64,000 nt of DNA from Anoplopoma fimbria. Its lineage: Eukaryota > Chordata > Actinopteri > Perciformes > Anoplopomatidae. Shown in pieces: positions 1 through 52,588 of the stretch. How positions within the stretch are numbered: position 1 is the stretch's first letter; each line of letters begins with the position of its first letter. Under the pieces are notes generated by a model. It was not told where the DNA came from. It worked only from the letters and a program-made list of their open reading frames with translations, and did not search any database. Position numbers and translations under genes: made by a program. The stretch is taken from the NCBI RefSeq assembly GCF_027596085.1, contig NC_072460.1, positions 5,347,512 through 5,411,511 of the forward strand. The letters are read 5' to 3'.

Positions 1-160
1 CTTTTAGTTTAGACTGACTGCTTTATTCAGCACACATGTTCTTATTTCAGGTCCCAGGTTTACTCTCCTCAATAGGATTTCCAGACTAAACTTGAACGCA
101 GCACAGGGCCATTCCCTTCTCCTGTCATAAACACAGACCTTTAAACACAACGACACCACC

Positions 161-677
161 CTCTGTCCCTCTGTCCCTCTGTCCTCTCCCTCTGTTCCTC
201 TGTCCCTCCTCTGTCCCTCTGTCCCTCTGTCCCTCCTCTGTCCTCTGTCCTCTGTCCCTCTGTTCCTCTGTCCCTCTGTCCCTCCTCTGTCCCTCCTCTG
301 TCCTCTGTCTCCTCTGTCCTCTGTCCTCTGTCCCTCTGTCCTCTGTCCCTCTGTCCTCTGTCCCTCCTCTGTCCTCTGTCTCCTCTGTCCTCTGTCCTCT
401 GTCCTCTGTCCCTCCTCTGTCCTCTTGTCCCTCTGTTCCTCCTCTGTCCCTCTGTTCCTCCTCTGTTCCTCTGTCCTCTGTCCCCTCTGTCCTCTGTCCT
501 CTGTCCCTCCTCTGTCCTCTGTCCCTCTGTCCTCTGTCCCCTCTGTCCTCTGTCCTCTGTCCTCTGTCCCTCTGTCCCTCTGTCCTCTGTCCCTCTGTTC
601 CTCTGTCCTCTGTCCTCTGTCCCTCTGTCCTCTGTCCTCTGTCCTCTGTCCTCTGTCCCTCCTCTGTCCTCTGTCCC
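161..677. repeat. CTCTGTCC-type minisatellite, about 0.5 kb
   Basis: This is an array of 6- to 9-base units built on CTCTGTCC, with CTCTGTCCC and CCTCTGT variants. The plus strand is all pyrimidine plus G, and the minus strand is GGACAGAG-rich. Long open frames on either strand (Thr-Glu-Asp-Arg-Gly-Gln or Ser-Val-Pro-Leu repeats) are translations of the repeat, not genes. A small spacer separates it from the CA tract at 731. Confidence 0.95.
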
Positions 678-730
678 AGCTCTGGATGCAAGTCAGTACA
701 GCAGACATCATTACAAAACTCATTATTGAG

Positions 731-912
<182 letters not shown>

Positions 913-1038
913 GCGTTAATCACGTCGGGCAGCATCTCATCCAGGCTGCTATCAGGAAACACAATGATGATACATTCTCACAAACATGTCGCCCTGCTTC
1001 CTCTCCGGAGCTGATCCACAGAGGAGGAGGAGGAGGAC

Positions 1039-1074
<36 letters not shown>
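1039..1074. repeat. (CT)n microsatellite
   Basis: About 36 bases of CT preceded by GGA triplets. On the minus strand it would lie just inside the putative intron that follows the candidate exon ending at 1118. Confidence 0.9.
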
Positions 1075-1078
<4 letters not shown>

Positions 1079-1117
1079 AAAACGACCACAATCATGTGTT
1101 ATATTCGAGTGTCTTAC

Positions 1118-1260
1118 TTGTAGGGCGGTCTCCATAAAATCATGTCTGGTGGCTCACAATCCCGACCCCGGCAGGAGTAATCCAGTCCGTCATTGCTAGC
1201 CCGTCTGGCTAAAACGCCGACGGAGATCTCCTAGCCAGCCACTGGCTGCCACAGATCCGC
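1118..1260 (-). promoter_or_regulatory. Possible promoter and first exon of a leftward gene
   Basis: Read on the minus strand, this CpG-containing stretch has no repeats and ends in a strong donor (CTACAA|GTAAGA, intron from 1117). The ATGs upstream of the donor open only short frames, so a largely non-coding first exon fits best. In human, CSE1L follows ARFGEF2 in the same orientation and begins with a non-coding exon, so cse1l is the synteny-based guess. No coding exon of it is visible between 1 and 1118. Weakly supported. Confidence 0.25.
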
Positions 1261-1261
1261 C

Positions 1262-1393
1262 CACCGCTACGCTCTCTACGTAACGTTACGCTACGCTCTC
1301 TACGTAACGTTACGCTACGCTCTCTACGTAACGTTCACCGCTACGCTCTCTACGTAACATCCACCGCTACGCTCTCTACGTAACGTCCACCGC
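1262..1393. repeat. CpG-rich tandem repeat with TACGTAAC boxes
   Basis: Five tandem copies of a 23-26 base unit, CGCTACGCTCTCTACGTAACGT plus a short variable tail (TA or CCAC). Each copy carries the palindrome TACGTA and two or three CpGs. The array lies just upstream (on the minus strand) of the candidate first exon ending at 1118. Confidence 0.9.
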
Positions 1394-1910
1394 TAGCGTT
1401 TTAGATGCTAAAAGTGAGCTTAAAGTGAGCAGTGTTTCGTGATTTATGTAGGAAGTTAAGTGCTACTGTCACATTCCTCATTGTTTTCCTATCTAGGATA
1501 ATATTATTTGATATTTTGTTCCCTTAACAGGGCTCCACGTAGCAGATGTTAGGCAGCTTTACTTGCTGAAACAAAGGATGTGAGAGGTCTCCATGGTAAC
1601 CTTTGTTACCCCCAGACCCGTAGCGCTTCAGGCCCAGTTTAAGCACAGCGCCACCTAGTGGACAGAAGTATGCGGACACACTGGGAATCCCCCTTTTTCC
1701 AATAAAAAAATAACAAGGAACCAAATAAATGCAAAATTGATGAATTGAAATATAAAAAAGGAAGTGCTTTTCTGTCTGTAAATATATTTCAGTTATTGTT
1801 GATTTTCTACTGTTTTGTATTGCTTATTTATAATACTTGTTTTTTTTAACTTTCATTTTTTATTTTTATCTTGTCTTTCTTCTACTATGTCTCTTGTGTG
1901 CACTTTACTC

Positions 1911-1980
1911 TATGCTGCTGTAAGCCTGCAAATTTCCCGCTGCGGGACTATTAAAGGATTATCTTATCTTATCTTATCTT
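1911..1980 (+). repeat. LINE-type 3' tail with ATCTT repeats
   Basis: The text AATTTCCCGCTGCGGGACTA followed by TTAAAGGATTATCTTATCTT is the familiar 3' end of fish non-LTR retroelements and derived SINEs, closing in short ATCTT tandem units. Only the tail is recognisable; no coding part was found upstream. The family name cannot be set without a repeat library. Confidence 0.5.
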
Positions 1981-1989
1981 AATGTCTTC

Positions 1990-2285
1990 ACCCTCTTTGC
2001 TATGAACAAATAAGATCTGGTGACAAGTTGAGGTAGGCTTTGTTTAACCAATCATGTGACTTCTGCAGATCACTAGATCTTATTTAGAGGCTGCATAACA
2101 AAGTGGGTGAATACTCATGCATTCAGTTTTTCATTTACAGGAATTCTTGTTTTTTTTTGGTCCTTTCACTTCACCAATTATGACTGTTTTGTGTAGGTCC
2201 ATGACATAAAATCAAAATCAAAATCCATTTTAAATCCAGGTTGTACTGAAATAAAATGGGTTCAATACTTTTGCTTGGCACTTTA
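1990..2285 (+). mobile_element. Tc1/mariner-type transposon remnant (non-coding end)
   Basis: The segment ends in CAATACTTTTGCTTGGCACT, close to the fish Tc1-type terminal repeat that reads 'aatacttttgcaaggcac'. It is preceded by sequence typical of the element's 3' flank (GGGTGAATACTCATGCATTC, TTCACTTCACCAATTATGAC, CATGACATAAAATC). No transposase frame is present. Boundaries are approximate. Confidence 0.45.
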
Positions 2286-2558
2286 GGTCTCATCTCGGGG
2301 AAAGCCTGGCATCAGCAGACAGGACTAGAACTGGCTTCAGTGCCCTTGATCAACTCGTATTTTGCAGCAGAAAAAAAAAGCACAAGCGTAACAAATAACT
2401 TTAATGACACAATAAACTGTTGGAAAACCTTGATTGCAGCCATTCTTAATATTGCTATCACCACCACCTATGTATGACAAGTCAAAAAGTTCACTGTGAC
2501 TTAGCTGTGAAAGACTTAAAACCGACTCAATAGTCACTAGAGTGGATCAGAATTCAGG

Positions 2559-4135
2559 TTTATTGATTATTTCACCAAATGTTTGGAAGATTACATCACA
2601 ATAGTATGTATAGAACCGTATAGCACTTTCATTTCTATGTATCTTACATTGAAAACTTTACAGTCTGCTTTTTTCATTTACTGTATATATATATTTATAT
2701 ATATTTATATATTCCCTAGCTTTCGGGAAGAAAAGTAGACATCCATAGTTGCGAGGGAAGGAATGCTTCTCAAAAAATATTTAAATGCACTTTAAATAAT
2801 TACATACATCCTTCTTTTAAAAAAAGGCATGGAATAAACCACCATGGATCCAGGATCCAGAGATTTCAGTATCTCTGTAGACGCGAGTTTTGGTTTTTCG
2901 CTCCGTTCCTGAATCTCTCTGTGGTTGAACTCTTACTGTCGAATGTGACACAACACTGACGGGCGTTCCAACCATCCGGAACCAGTTGATACACTGCGTG
3001 GTGTTAATACATGAAGAAACGTTAGGCAACAGATGTGCAAAAGAGTGTGGGGAAATAGACAACCACGATGTCACCTTACAGGGCCAACTGATGGATAGTG
3101 GAGGATTTTATGAGTCAGCTGTAAATCTAAAGCAAGGAGGAGCTGACACCATGTTAAGTCCTGCAATGTAAGGCTTAATGGGCCAACACACAAAGGAATG
3201 TATGGCATAGGGAAGTAGCCAGTATTTCAACCTTTCATTGTAAACCAACAATTATCCTGAACATATAATCATAAAACAAATTAAAGCAAGTGAGCAAAAT
3301 AAATAAGTAAAATCTCATGACAAAGAATTATAAAGACGACAGGACGGTTGTGTCACACAGAGCAGAGACGTCAAGAACAAAGCCGCATTAGATCTTTGAT
3401 AGTGTTGTAAGAGATGCGGATTCTTTTCACCTGCAGTTTCCGTCTCTTTAAAAATGGTAATAGCCCGCTGCCAAATAACACAGACATAAGAGGGAACACA
3501 AACATTAAAGTGACAAACAATGCTTGGGGATGGGCATCGATATATACGAGTTATGCCAACATATTTTGATTAGATCACCAAACTCACATTAAGGGGCGAC
3601 ACTGATGGCGTCATCGTTTTCTAACAGGCACAGGTGGCCAAAAGATTTTTTCGCAAAGCCGCAAATGTTAAGTTCATCGAATTCACCGGTATCCTTCATT
3701 TGCTTTCAGAATGAAGATGTCCTTTTTCTGTATTTAAAAAAAACAACAAAATCAGGTACAATATCAATAAATTATTTGTTTACAATTATTTTCTTGTCAT
3801 TACAAGTTGAGATGAGTGTCGGGGAGGGGGGGGATGATGAATGACAACAGACAGCAGAGAGCGCCGGTCACAGTGCTGTTCATCCCCGAGAGAAGGAAGG
3901 GAGGAAGGACAGAGGAAAGACTTCTCTCCAAGCTGAGTGCAGTAGAAAAAAGCTGAACACTATAATGCAAACTCCCAAACTGAGACCGAAGAGCTACAGT
4001 CTTTGTCGTCACCCTCTGTAATCTGTTACAGTCCAATAGAGGCCGAGAAATTCTCCCATGTGTCCACCTATTCAATCAATGTCCGCCCGCCGTCATCTCC
4101 GTTGCCCCATCCTTTCGTCCCAGCACCCGCTCATT
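2559..4135 (-). other. arfgef2: Probable 3' UTR of arfgef2
   Basis: AT-rich sequence following the arfgef2 stop codon on the minus strand, with no convincing coding. A minus-strand AATAAA hexamer at 2559-2564 is a candidate polyadenylation signal. Other weaker AT-rich candidates lie between, so the true end is uncertain. Confidence 0.4.
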
Positions 4136-29158
<25,023 letters not shown>

Positions 29159-29320
29159 CTCTCGGTCTCTCTCTCTCTCTCTCTCAGGCCCTCATCCTCG
29201 GGTAGACAGGTGAAGCTAACTACAGCCAGGCTAGCGGTGTCAGTGCCTCAGCTCAGCGCCGCCATGCTGCTTACACGTCACGTCATGTGACTCCCAGCTG
29301 TCTGGGCTGTGACGGCGGCA
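29159..29320 (-). promoter_or_regulatory. arfgef2: arfgef2 5' UTR and promoter region
   Basis: Upstream of the arfgef2 ATG on the minus strand lie a GA tract (29165-29185) and GC-rich sequence with GCATGGCGGCGC, like a YY1-type start-site motif. Beyond it is a cluster of CGTCA boxes and an E-box-like CATGTGAC (29274-29291). Two tiny upstream reading frames occur: ATGGCGGCGCTGAGCTGA at 29248-29265 and ATGAGGGCCTGA at 29184-29195. The start site is not mapped, so whether they are transcribed is unknown. Confidence 0.45.
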
Positions 29321-29764
29321 CCCTGAGGAGCAGGTGACCTCCCGGATGGGGTCAAATAGTCGCAGAGTTAAGAGCCAGGAAGGCTAAACACCACATGGAT
29401 CAGACAGTGTGAAAGATAGCCCAGTTAAGCTCTTAAAAATGACACCCCCCCTCCCACCACCCACTGAAGCAAAACAAGCGCTCCTCGTGTAAAGAAGTGT
29501 TGTTCCTGAAATGGCCTGCAGGTGGCACTAAAACACCACAATGAAGGTGCAGGAGCAATGGCTCAGTTTATGTGTGCACTATACCTCATGTGCACAGAGG
29601 AACAGGTTCTATTTGTTTAGTTATTTTATCATAAATTATGTGGTTTAAGTATTCTAGAGGTTTGCTTATTTTATATAATGATAGGTGTTGTTGGCTATAA
29701 GTGTTTTGGTTTGTTCGTTTGTTTATGAATATAGTAACACTATGGCCAACTGCAGTTATATATA

Positions 29765-30203
29765 CAGTACCAGTCAAAAGTTTGGACACACCTTCTCATT
29801 CAACTACATTACATTGCATTACATTACATTACATTACAGTCATTTAGCAGACGCTTTTATCCAAAGCGACTTACAATAAGTGTATTCAACATAGGTATGC
29901 AAGAGAACTACTAGTCACCAGAAGTCATAAGTGCATCTCCTTTCTTAAACAAGCATCTAAAAGCATAAACCAGAGCAAAAGTATAGTGCAGAGGCAAATT
30001 ACTACGAAACTACTTTGAAGAATCTAAAATATAAAACATATTCTGGTTTGTTGAGCATTTGTTTGTTTACCACATGATTCCACATGTGTTCCTTCATAGT
30101 TTGGATGTCTTCAATATTAATCTACAATGTAGAAAAAAATAAAAATAAAAATAAAGAAAAACCATTGAATGAGAAGGTGTGTCCAAACTTTTGACTGGTA
30201 CTG
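29765..30203 (+). mobile_element. Tc1-type MITE, copy D, split by another repeat
   Basis: Terminal repeats CAGTACCAGTCAAAAG at the left and GACTGGTACTG at the right, flanked by TA. The element is interrupted after 29807 by a 200-bp insertion (separate entry); removing it restores the interior found in copies B and C. Lies between arfgef2 and pard6b. Confidence 0.88.
29808..30007. mobile_element. Fish interspersed repeat nested in the MITE
   Basis: 200 bp inserted in MITE copy D, with the hexamer AACTAC on both sides (29802-29807 and 30008-30013) as a likely target duplication. It begins with ATTACATT units and carries TTTAGCAGACGCTTTTATCC and AAAGCGACTTACA, sequence very common in teleost genomes. 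Class not assigned. Confidence 0.7.
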
Positions 30204-30513
30204 TATGTGGGCAGGTAAAGGACCAGCATGCACCGGGGTGGGCCTATGGTTTTTACCATGGCAGGAGAGGTGGCGATAGGATTTCTTTGTTCTTTGGTTC
30301 CTCGTCTGTTTTGTTTTGCTAAATAAATCATAAGAAAAACAGAATCCCGTATGGACAATGTACTCTTTTGCCTGATTAAACCACAAACCCATGGTGCGGC
30401 AGTGGCCCTTTCATTTATGCTTCCTTTAGATTTTCCTGACAAATGGCCCCTTCAATACACAGCTGTTTCTATACATTGACAGACAACAAACAATGAATAT
30501 TGCTACACATTAG
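30204..30513. other. Spacer between the split MITE and the pard6b 3' end
   Basis: About 300 bases of AT-rich sequence. I see no coding frame of interest, RNA gene or recognisable repeat. Confidence 0.5.
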
Positions 30514-31518
30514 TTTATTTTATCCAGCTCTGTCAATCAGCAATAACAGGTGTACATCTATTTATTCATACATCTCCAGTTGAATTTTAAAACATTTTCA
30601 TTAAGTGTGATAAAAATGTACATCATATATATCATTGATATGAAAATACTGACAATCTTCTTTACAAATCTATACCATTGGATTTATCTGGCAAGCAAAA
30701 ATCATTGCTTGGTCACTTTAAAAAAACAAAATCGTACTCGAAGCAAAACAAGTAGCCTGTTTTGAGGTTGTGCTAATACAACGGTTTCTCTCCCACATAA
30801 TAATATAGATAATTCACAGTATGGGGAAAAACTAAAAAAATAGTAGTTTCACGTGGGCAGACTCTCCTGTTGCTTTAGCCAGAACAGTAGAATCACCTAC
30901 TGAAATCATCTCCTATTGGGCTATAACATCTACTGAGAGATTTACGACCAAAACAACAATCACAGAAAAAACATATCAGTTATAAAAATAAAGTCATTAA
31001 ATGTGTACAAAGGAAGAAAAAAAAAATGCAGACGCATGATTAGAGAATAAATAACAATGTTGCCGTGGTTACAATCCCAGTGTCCGTGTGGTAAAGATAG
31101 AAATTAAGAAAATAAATTAACATTGATTTCTAAAAGTCTTCCATTCAGAGTACCATTCATAACTGTTTCATGTTGGGAATGAAAGAAGACAGAATCCCAT
31201 CAGCACTCTTGTGTACCATAAAACACAGTACCTTATACAAATAGCTTGAAATACAATAGCGGGAGCACATTACGTTGGTTTCCAGTCATCAATATTCACT
31301 GTTTGATAAGATCAGAGGATATTCAAGCAATAAACAGAACTACAAAAGGATGGACGTTAGCGTGATGGGGATCTGTGTGAATGTACTGTGTCTCATTACA
31401 AGTGCACATGGGTTCAGATAGAGCCAATAAACATTACTCAGTGTGTGTGCGTCCACCATGTTTCAGCCAGTGAGATAAAAGCCATGCTTAAGTCAATGGT
31501 ATCACTTTTAACAAGAGA

Positions 31519-31529
31519 GCAAGTAAGGT

Positions 31530-31573
<44 letters not shown>

Positions 31574-31596
31574 TAAATATATATAACCTTACTTGC
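31519..31596. repeat. (TA)n with inverted GCAAGTAAGG ends
   Basis: A TA/TAAA-rich core bounded by GCAAGTAAGGTTATATATA on the left and its inverted copy TATATATAACCTTACTTGC on the right; a palindromic, cruciform-prone block. Confidence 0.85.
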
Positions 31597-31728
31597 AGTT
31601 AGGTGACAGATGACTGAAAGCTTGTCTAAATAGCATCTGGTGTAGACAGGAAAGCTTTGGATGGGAATACCAAATACAGATCCGAGCCAAGACATACTGC
31701 ACATAAGAGTGCCCTGCCTCGCCTTTTT

Positions 31729-31767
31729 CAAACACAGTATGGGAACAAAATTCCCATACTGTGTTTG
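31729..31767. repeat. Perfect 17-bp inverted repeat, 5-base loop
   Basis: Arms CAAACACAGTATGGGAA (31729-31745) and its exact complement (31751-31767) around CAAAA, inside the probable pard6b 3' UTR. Confidence 0.9.
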
Positions 31768-33380
31768 TGTGACCAGTGCACCTGCATGTGTTTTATTGTT
31801 TAAACATGACTCAATCTGAACAGGGCATACTTTGAGATACAGGCGGTTTCTCTCTTGTCACTGAATGCATCACTAACTAATTTGTGTGGTTGTGTTTGCG
31901 AATAGCGTTACAGTCCAGCTATTGATCCGCCGTTTAGGCCCAAAGTCAATATTTAGTAGCATTGATGAATACAGTGGTTGCGTTACATTCTCTTCTAGTG
32001 CGTCATTGATTGAATTCAGTGAGAATGAAGATACAAGAAGGAAGTGGTGCAGAGAACACTTTTCATATGCAAATGTCTCGTGTCACATCCAAGTGGACTC
32101 TGGGCCTGGCGAGAGAGATGAGTGTATTGTACAGTGCTGAGATGAGATATATTGAGTCATGGTCCGGAGAGAATGGAGAGGGAGAGAACTGAAATATTAA
32201 AATCACGTTCACATTTTGTCATTTTGTATACATGCAGCAGGGGAAATAGCCCTTGTCGTGGCAAAGTAGAGGGAGTGCAATATGAAGGAAACATGAGAGG
32301 GAGATTCATTCCGAGTCGTCCCATTCCCAGTGAGACGCGAGTGACTCGCAACCTCCCGTTGGTCGGATGGAAACTGGTCATACAGTCACTTGTGAGGTAC
32401 AAGTATTGTGTAAAAGAAAAGAGGAAGAAACAGAAACAAAATGCTCAAATAATATAAAACACAGGCCTGATGGTAAAGAGATTTTCAAAAGACAAGTTAA
32501 CCCCAAAGAATTATAAAAAGTCGTCAAGCTTTCATTATCAGTCATTCATTATCACGGCAGGTAAAAGAGGGGAAATAAAACAGCTAATAAGAGCGGTTAA
32601 AAGCATCCGAGTCAACACAAAGACCACAGACTTCTTTTCTTCTTGTTGTTTTTTTCTAGGTGTTTTTTCCTCGTATAAAAACTACATTATTATTGCAGAT
32701 CTCAGCACTCGGACGATTGCGCGGGGGAAAAAACCGCAACTGTTTACCGGTCACATGCTGTGGTCACCAGGGGGAAGGGGGGAGGTCAAAGTGGGGTGAC
32801 AAGGCAAAAATAAAGGAAGAAAAAAAAAAAAAAAAACAGCTACAGATTGTCAACAAATGCTTGAGCTAACATCCTACTTCCGTGTGTGTTTGTTATGATG
32901 GGGGTGGAATGAACCTGTTGACCATCTATTCATGGGACTGATGATGAGGATGTGGTGTCTCATCTCTGCCCTCTAGGGGAAGCTCAGCGGAACAACGGTT
33001 TCCAGGTGCAAAACAAGTGCTTGTAGTGGTTTAGAAAGGAAGTGGAGGATGAGGGGCATCAGATTACACTTCTTCTACACTTTTTGTGCCTGCAGAACTG
33101 GGTGGATGGGTGGGTGGGGGTCACCACTATGGCACGCATGCGTGGTTATTGGCATGTAGAGGATAAAAGTGTTTGACGCGTAAATGTTAGGATGTACAAA
33201 CATGTTGTGTGTCAGTGTCGTGTGATTTAATGAGTACACATTGTGCTTCTCAGGTGCAGTCGTTGTATGATGGTGCAGGGTGTTCCCGTGTTTGATTAGC
33301 GGATCACCATGACTACCCCAGGTGTGAGTAGAAGTTTGTCTCTCTGGTTTCCAGTGTTTCGTAGTGTGCGAGCGCCCGTC

Positions 33381-49513
<16,133 letters not shown>

Positions 49514-49558
49514 GTTTCGCCTGCAGCGGGACCGCCGCGGAAGCACTGGTACTCTCTC

Positions 49559-49601
<43 letters not shown>

Positions 49602-49762
49602 TCCGTATCCACCGGTTATTCCGGTAACGAGGTCCCCGTGACTTCTTCTCCTCCTCCGCCGGGTTGCGTCGCTTCTCCAAGAATATGCGACACCGGCCCA
49701 GCTCACCCAGGAAACTTATCTCATACTTGCCGCTGCCAATGAAGCGACACCACTACTACGTA

Positions 49763-49810
<48 letters not shown>
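49514..49810 (-). promoter_or_regulatory. pard6b: pard6b 5' UTR/promoter with GA tracts
   Basis: Upstream of the pard6b ATG (minus sense) is a GA repeat (CT on plus, 49556-49600), then CpG-bearing sequence (49610-49740) and a second GA tract (49766-49806). An ATG at 49706 opens a 93-codon frame that overlaps the main start out of frame. The transcription start is unknown. Confidence 0.45.
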
Positions 49811-50045
49811 GCCTGGAGAGCTGGCGACGCGAGACTTCAAAATAAAAGCCTCGGTGTTTCGCCCACCCTTGACTTCACAATAAGAGTCCTTTATTTCCCA
49901 GCTAACTCCATACTAAACACTTTAACATTTATTATATGATACCAACCAGAAAGTTGTTTGAGCTCACGACAAAACATAATTATTAAGTGAAAATAAAATT
50001 GAATTTGGCATTTTAACCTATTATACCATGTGTGTAATTGTTGTA

Positions 50046-50269
50046 CAGTACCAGTCAAAAGTTTGGACACACCTTCTCATTCAATGGTTTTTATTTATTT
50101 TTCATTTTTTTCTACATTGTAGATTAATATTGAAGACATCCAAACTATGAAGGAACACATATGGAATTATGTGGTAAACAAACAAACCAGAATATGTTTT
50201 ATTTTATTTTTTCTATTTTCTTCAAAGTAGTTGAATGAGAAGGTTTGTCCAAACTTTTGACTGGTACTG
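50046..50269 (-). mobile_element. Tc1-type MITE, copy E
   Basis: 224 bp between TA dinucleotides with termini CAGTACCAGTCAAAAGTTTG and GACTGGTACTG. The interior is the reverse complement of copies B-D. Confidence 0.9.
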
Positions 50270-52407
50270 TACATTGTTTACACATGGTGTAGGGGGAACC
50301 TGTTGTAAAATAATCATTATTAGGTTAAATACAGTTATAACATTTATGTGGGAGTAAATGTTATGGGAAGCGAATTATTTCTTATTGCACAGTGACATCT
50401 TCTGGCCGAAAGCCATAAAGGCCCCCTGCTGTTGGCCACCTGCCCAGCAGTGTACGCACACACTTATATATGTTTACAATGAAGCTATAAAGCAATAAAG
50501 CACTCCTATCCATAAAAATCAGTTCAGTTTTCTCAACAAAAACATTCTGTTGAACATTTTTATCTCATACTATAAAATGAATCAGATTTACGGCGGCCAG
50601 TCAAATGTAAGTGCATAAATAGATGGTTAACCTGGGAAGCTTATCATTATCTATAAGCATTGGCAGCTGTCCCCAAACTTCATGTAAGGGCCAGTAACAT
50701 TACTGTAATGGGACAACACTCCAGCCAACTCCATACCCATTCATCCTCTTTTCTGCTCTGTTTTCCCTGCCACACTTTTAAATAACATGCTCTTCTCTCT
50801 GTAATGCATCTGATTTAACACCTTGTCATCGATTTAGCCTTTACACACATTCCAACTTGATAACATTCCGTTGGGCGGCATAATCAGGCCCAGAAACATA
50901 TGATAAAAGGACATTCTTGTTTCATTAGGCAAGGGATTTTGGATTTGGGACAACTTTGGTTTGATATTGAAAAAAAGCTATTGCTGTATGGTTTAGGTGA
51001 ACAGTTCCTAAAATGGGTTTAGCATACATGTATGTCTCTTCAAACCAAAGTTGGGATTAGACATGGTACAAACCACTTACAATCTCTAAATAAGTCATTC
51101 AAATGTGTGTATTTATTGTTCATATGTATAAGAAGAACTTGAACCATGACATTACAAAAAAGAAAAAACAGCTGCATTTATAAAGCACTTTTCAAACTAC
51201 TATTTTCCTCACATGGTGGCAGAGTTTACATGCAAGGCACTGGTCTGACCATCTGGAGCAACTTGGGGAATCAACGTGCTGCTCAAAGACCTTGTTATTA
51301 AAGGACGACCCGCTCCACCTCCTGAGCTAAAGTGACCCCTTTTATTTTTTATACTTATTATCCTCAAAGCTGGCACAGCGTGTTGAGAAAATGGTGACAG
51401 CAGGTAATTTACCTGACAAAAAGCTTAATCTACCAATTTTTTTGAAAACGTTCGGGGCATTTAGTTCCAGATAGAATTAGGATTGGTCAGACCCCTCTTG
51501 GGCCAGTTTATCTCCTTACTTTACCCTTACTATTTTTATTAACTCTGCCAGGAGGATCATGTGATTGGTCTCGTGTGTGCATGCGTGTATCTAGCTGTGA
51601 GTGAGTGTGCAGCTCTGTTTCTGTCCACGGCTTCTCTCACATTCCGCTTCAGCAAACTGCATTATATTTTCGATGCCCAGTAATGGCTGCACGCTCTGTA
51701 ACCTCTCGTGGCTGGAGTGACACATGCCTTTTTCAAAACACCTTTTCTTGCCTGTTTCATACTTCCATTGACTCTCTGCTACTCTTTACCCACCCCTTAC
51801 CATCTGCTCCTCTGCGCCCAAAGACACATGGGGATTTTATCTTTTTTATTGTTTTTGCCAATGTGTTTGGCTAACAGCTAATGTAAACACCAGTACATAC
51901 ACTGCTAAGTACCTTTCAGCTAGTCATCCACTGCTAATCGGGCAGACAGCTTGGTGAGTTTAATTTTGTTTTTGCCAAGACTGTATGACGTGACTTAAAC
52001 AACAACTTAGAGCCGGGAAAAAGGTCTATTTCTACTCCATTGACCCACCAGACATATTTTAATTTCCTTTTTCAGTCATTCAACAAGGTACAGGATTCGT
52101 TGTGATTAAAATGTATTTTTTCCCCAAGGCAGCTGGCAGAGAGAGCATTATAAAACACTGCTACAACAACAACTAAACAGGGAGGCAGAATTTTAAGAGC
52201 TTTATTGCCCAACGCTGTCCTCACCTGGGGTACCAACATCTGTATATCACTGTGAGGATGCCGGGCATATTGGTTTTTATTTGTACACATATTGTGAACA
52301 CAGGTAAGGAGGAACCAGCCCAGGGAGATATTTGCGTATGAAGGTCAATCAGTAGGGTATTTTACAAATATCACAGCAAAACTACATATGAAAGCTTTGG
52401 TACAATG

Positions 52408-52551
52408 ATCACTAATAATAATAATAATAATAATAAACTTTGTTTGTATAGAACCTTTCATACAAGAAATGCAGAACAAAGTGCATTCCCATCAGGGAAT
52501 AAAGACATAGAATAGAGTAAACATAAAAACAGGGAATATAAGATGGAAAAA

Positions 52552-52586
<35 letters not shown>

Positions 52587-52588
52587 AG
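52408..52588. repeat. Interspersed repeat bounded by TAA/ATT trinucleotides
   Basis: (AAT)n at about 52413-52435, then ACTTTGTTTGTATAGAACCT and TTTCATACAAGAAATGCAG, a motif frequent in fish repeats, then (ATT)n at about 52556-52586. Class unknown. Confidence 0.6.

Larger units (their letters stand above)
30514..33380 (-). other. pard6b: Probable 3' UTR of pard6b, about 2.8 kb
   Basis: Follows the pard6b stop on the minus strand. It is AT-rich, with candidate AATAAA signals in the gene's sense at 30561-30566 and 30514-30519. It holds a (TA)n hairpin at 31519-31596 and a perfect 17-bp hairpin at 31729-31767. Plus-strand open frames within it (about 31.9-32.8 kb) look like chance. The extent is inferred from the poly(A) signals only. 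Confidence 0.45.

Noticed and set aside
920..1135. Minus-strand frame METALQVRHSN
   Set aside because: The frame runs through a GT splice donor after METALQ and then into a GA repeat. The ATG may lie in a first exon but the protein is not supported.
31886..32799. Three consecutive plus-strand frames of 84-109 codons
   Set aside because: Different frames, no domain or splice logic, located in the probable pard6b 3' UTR; taken as chance.
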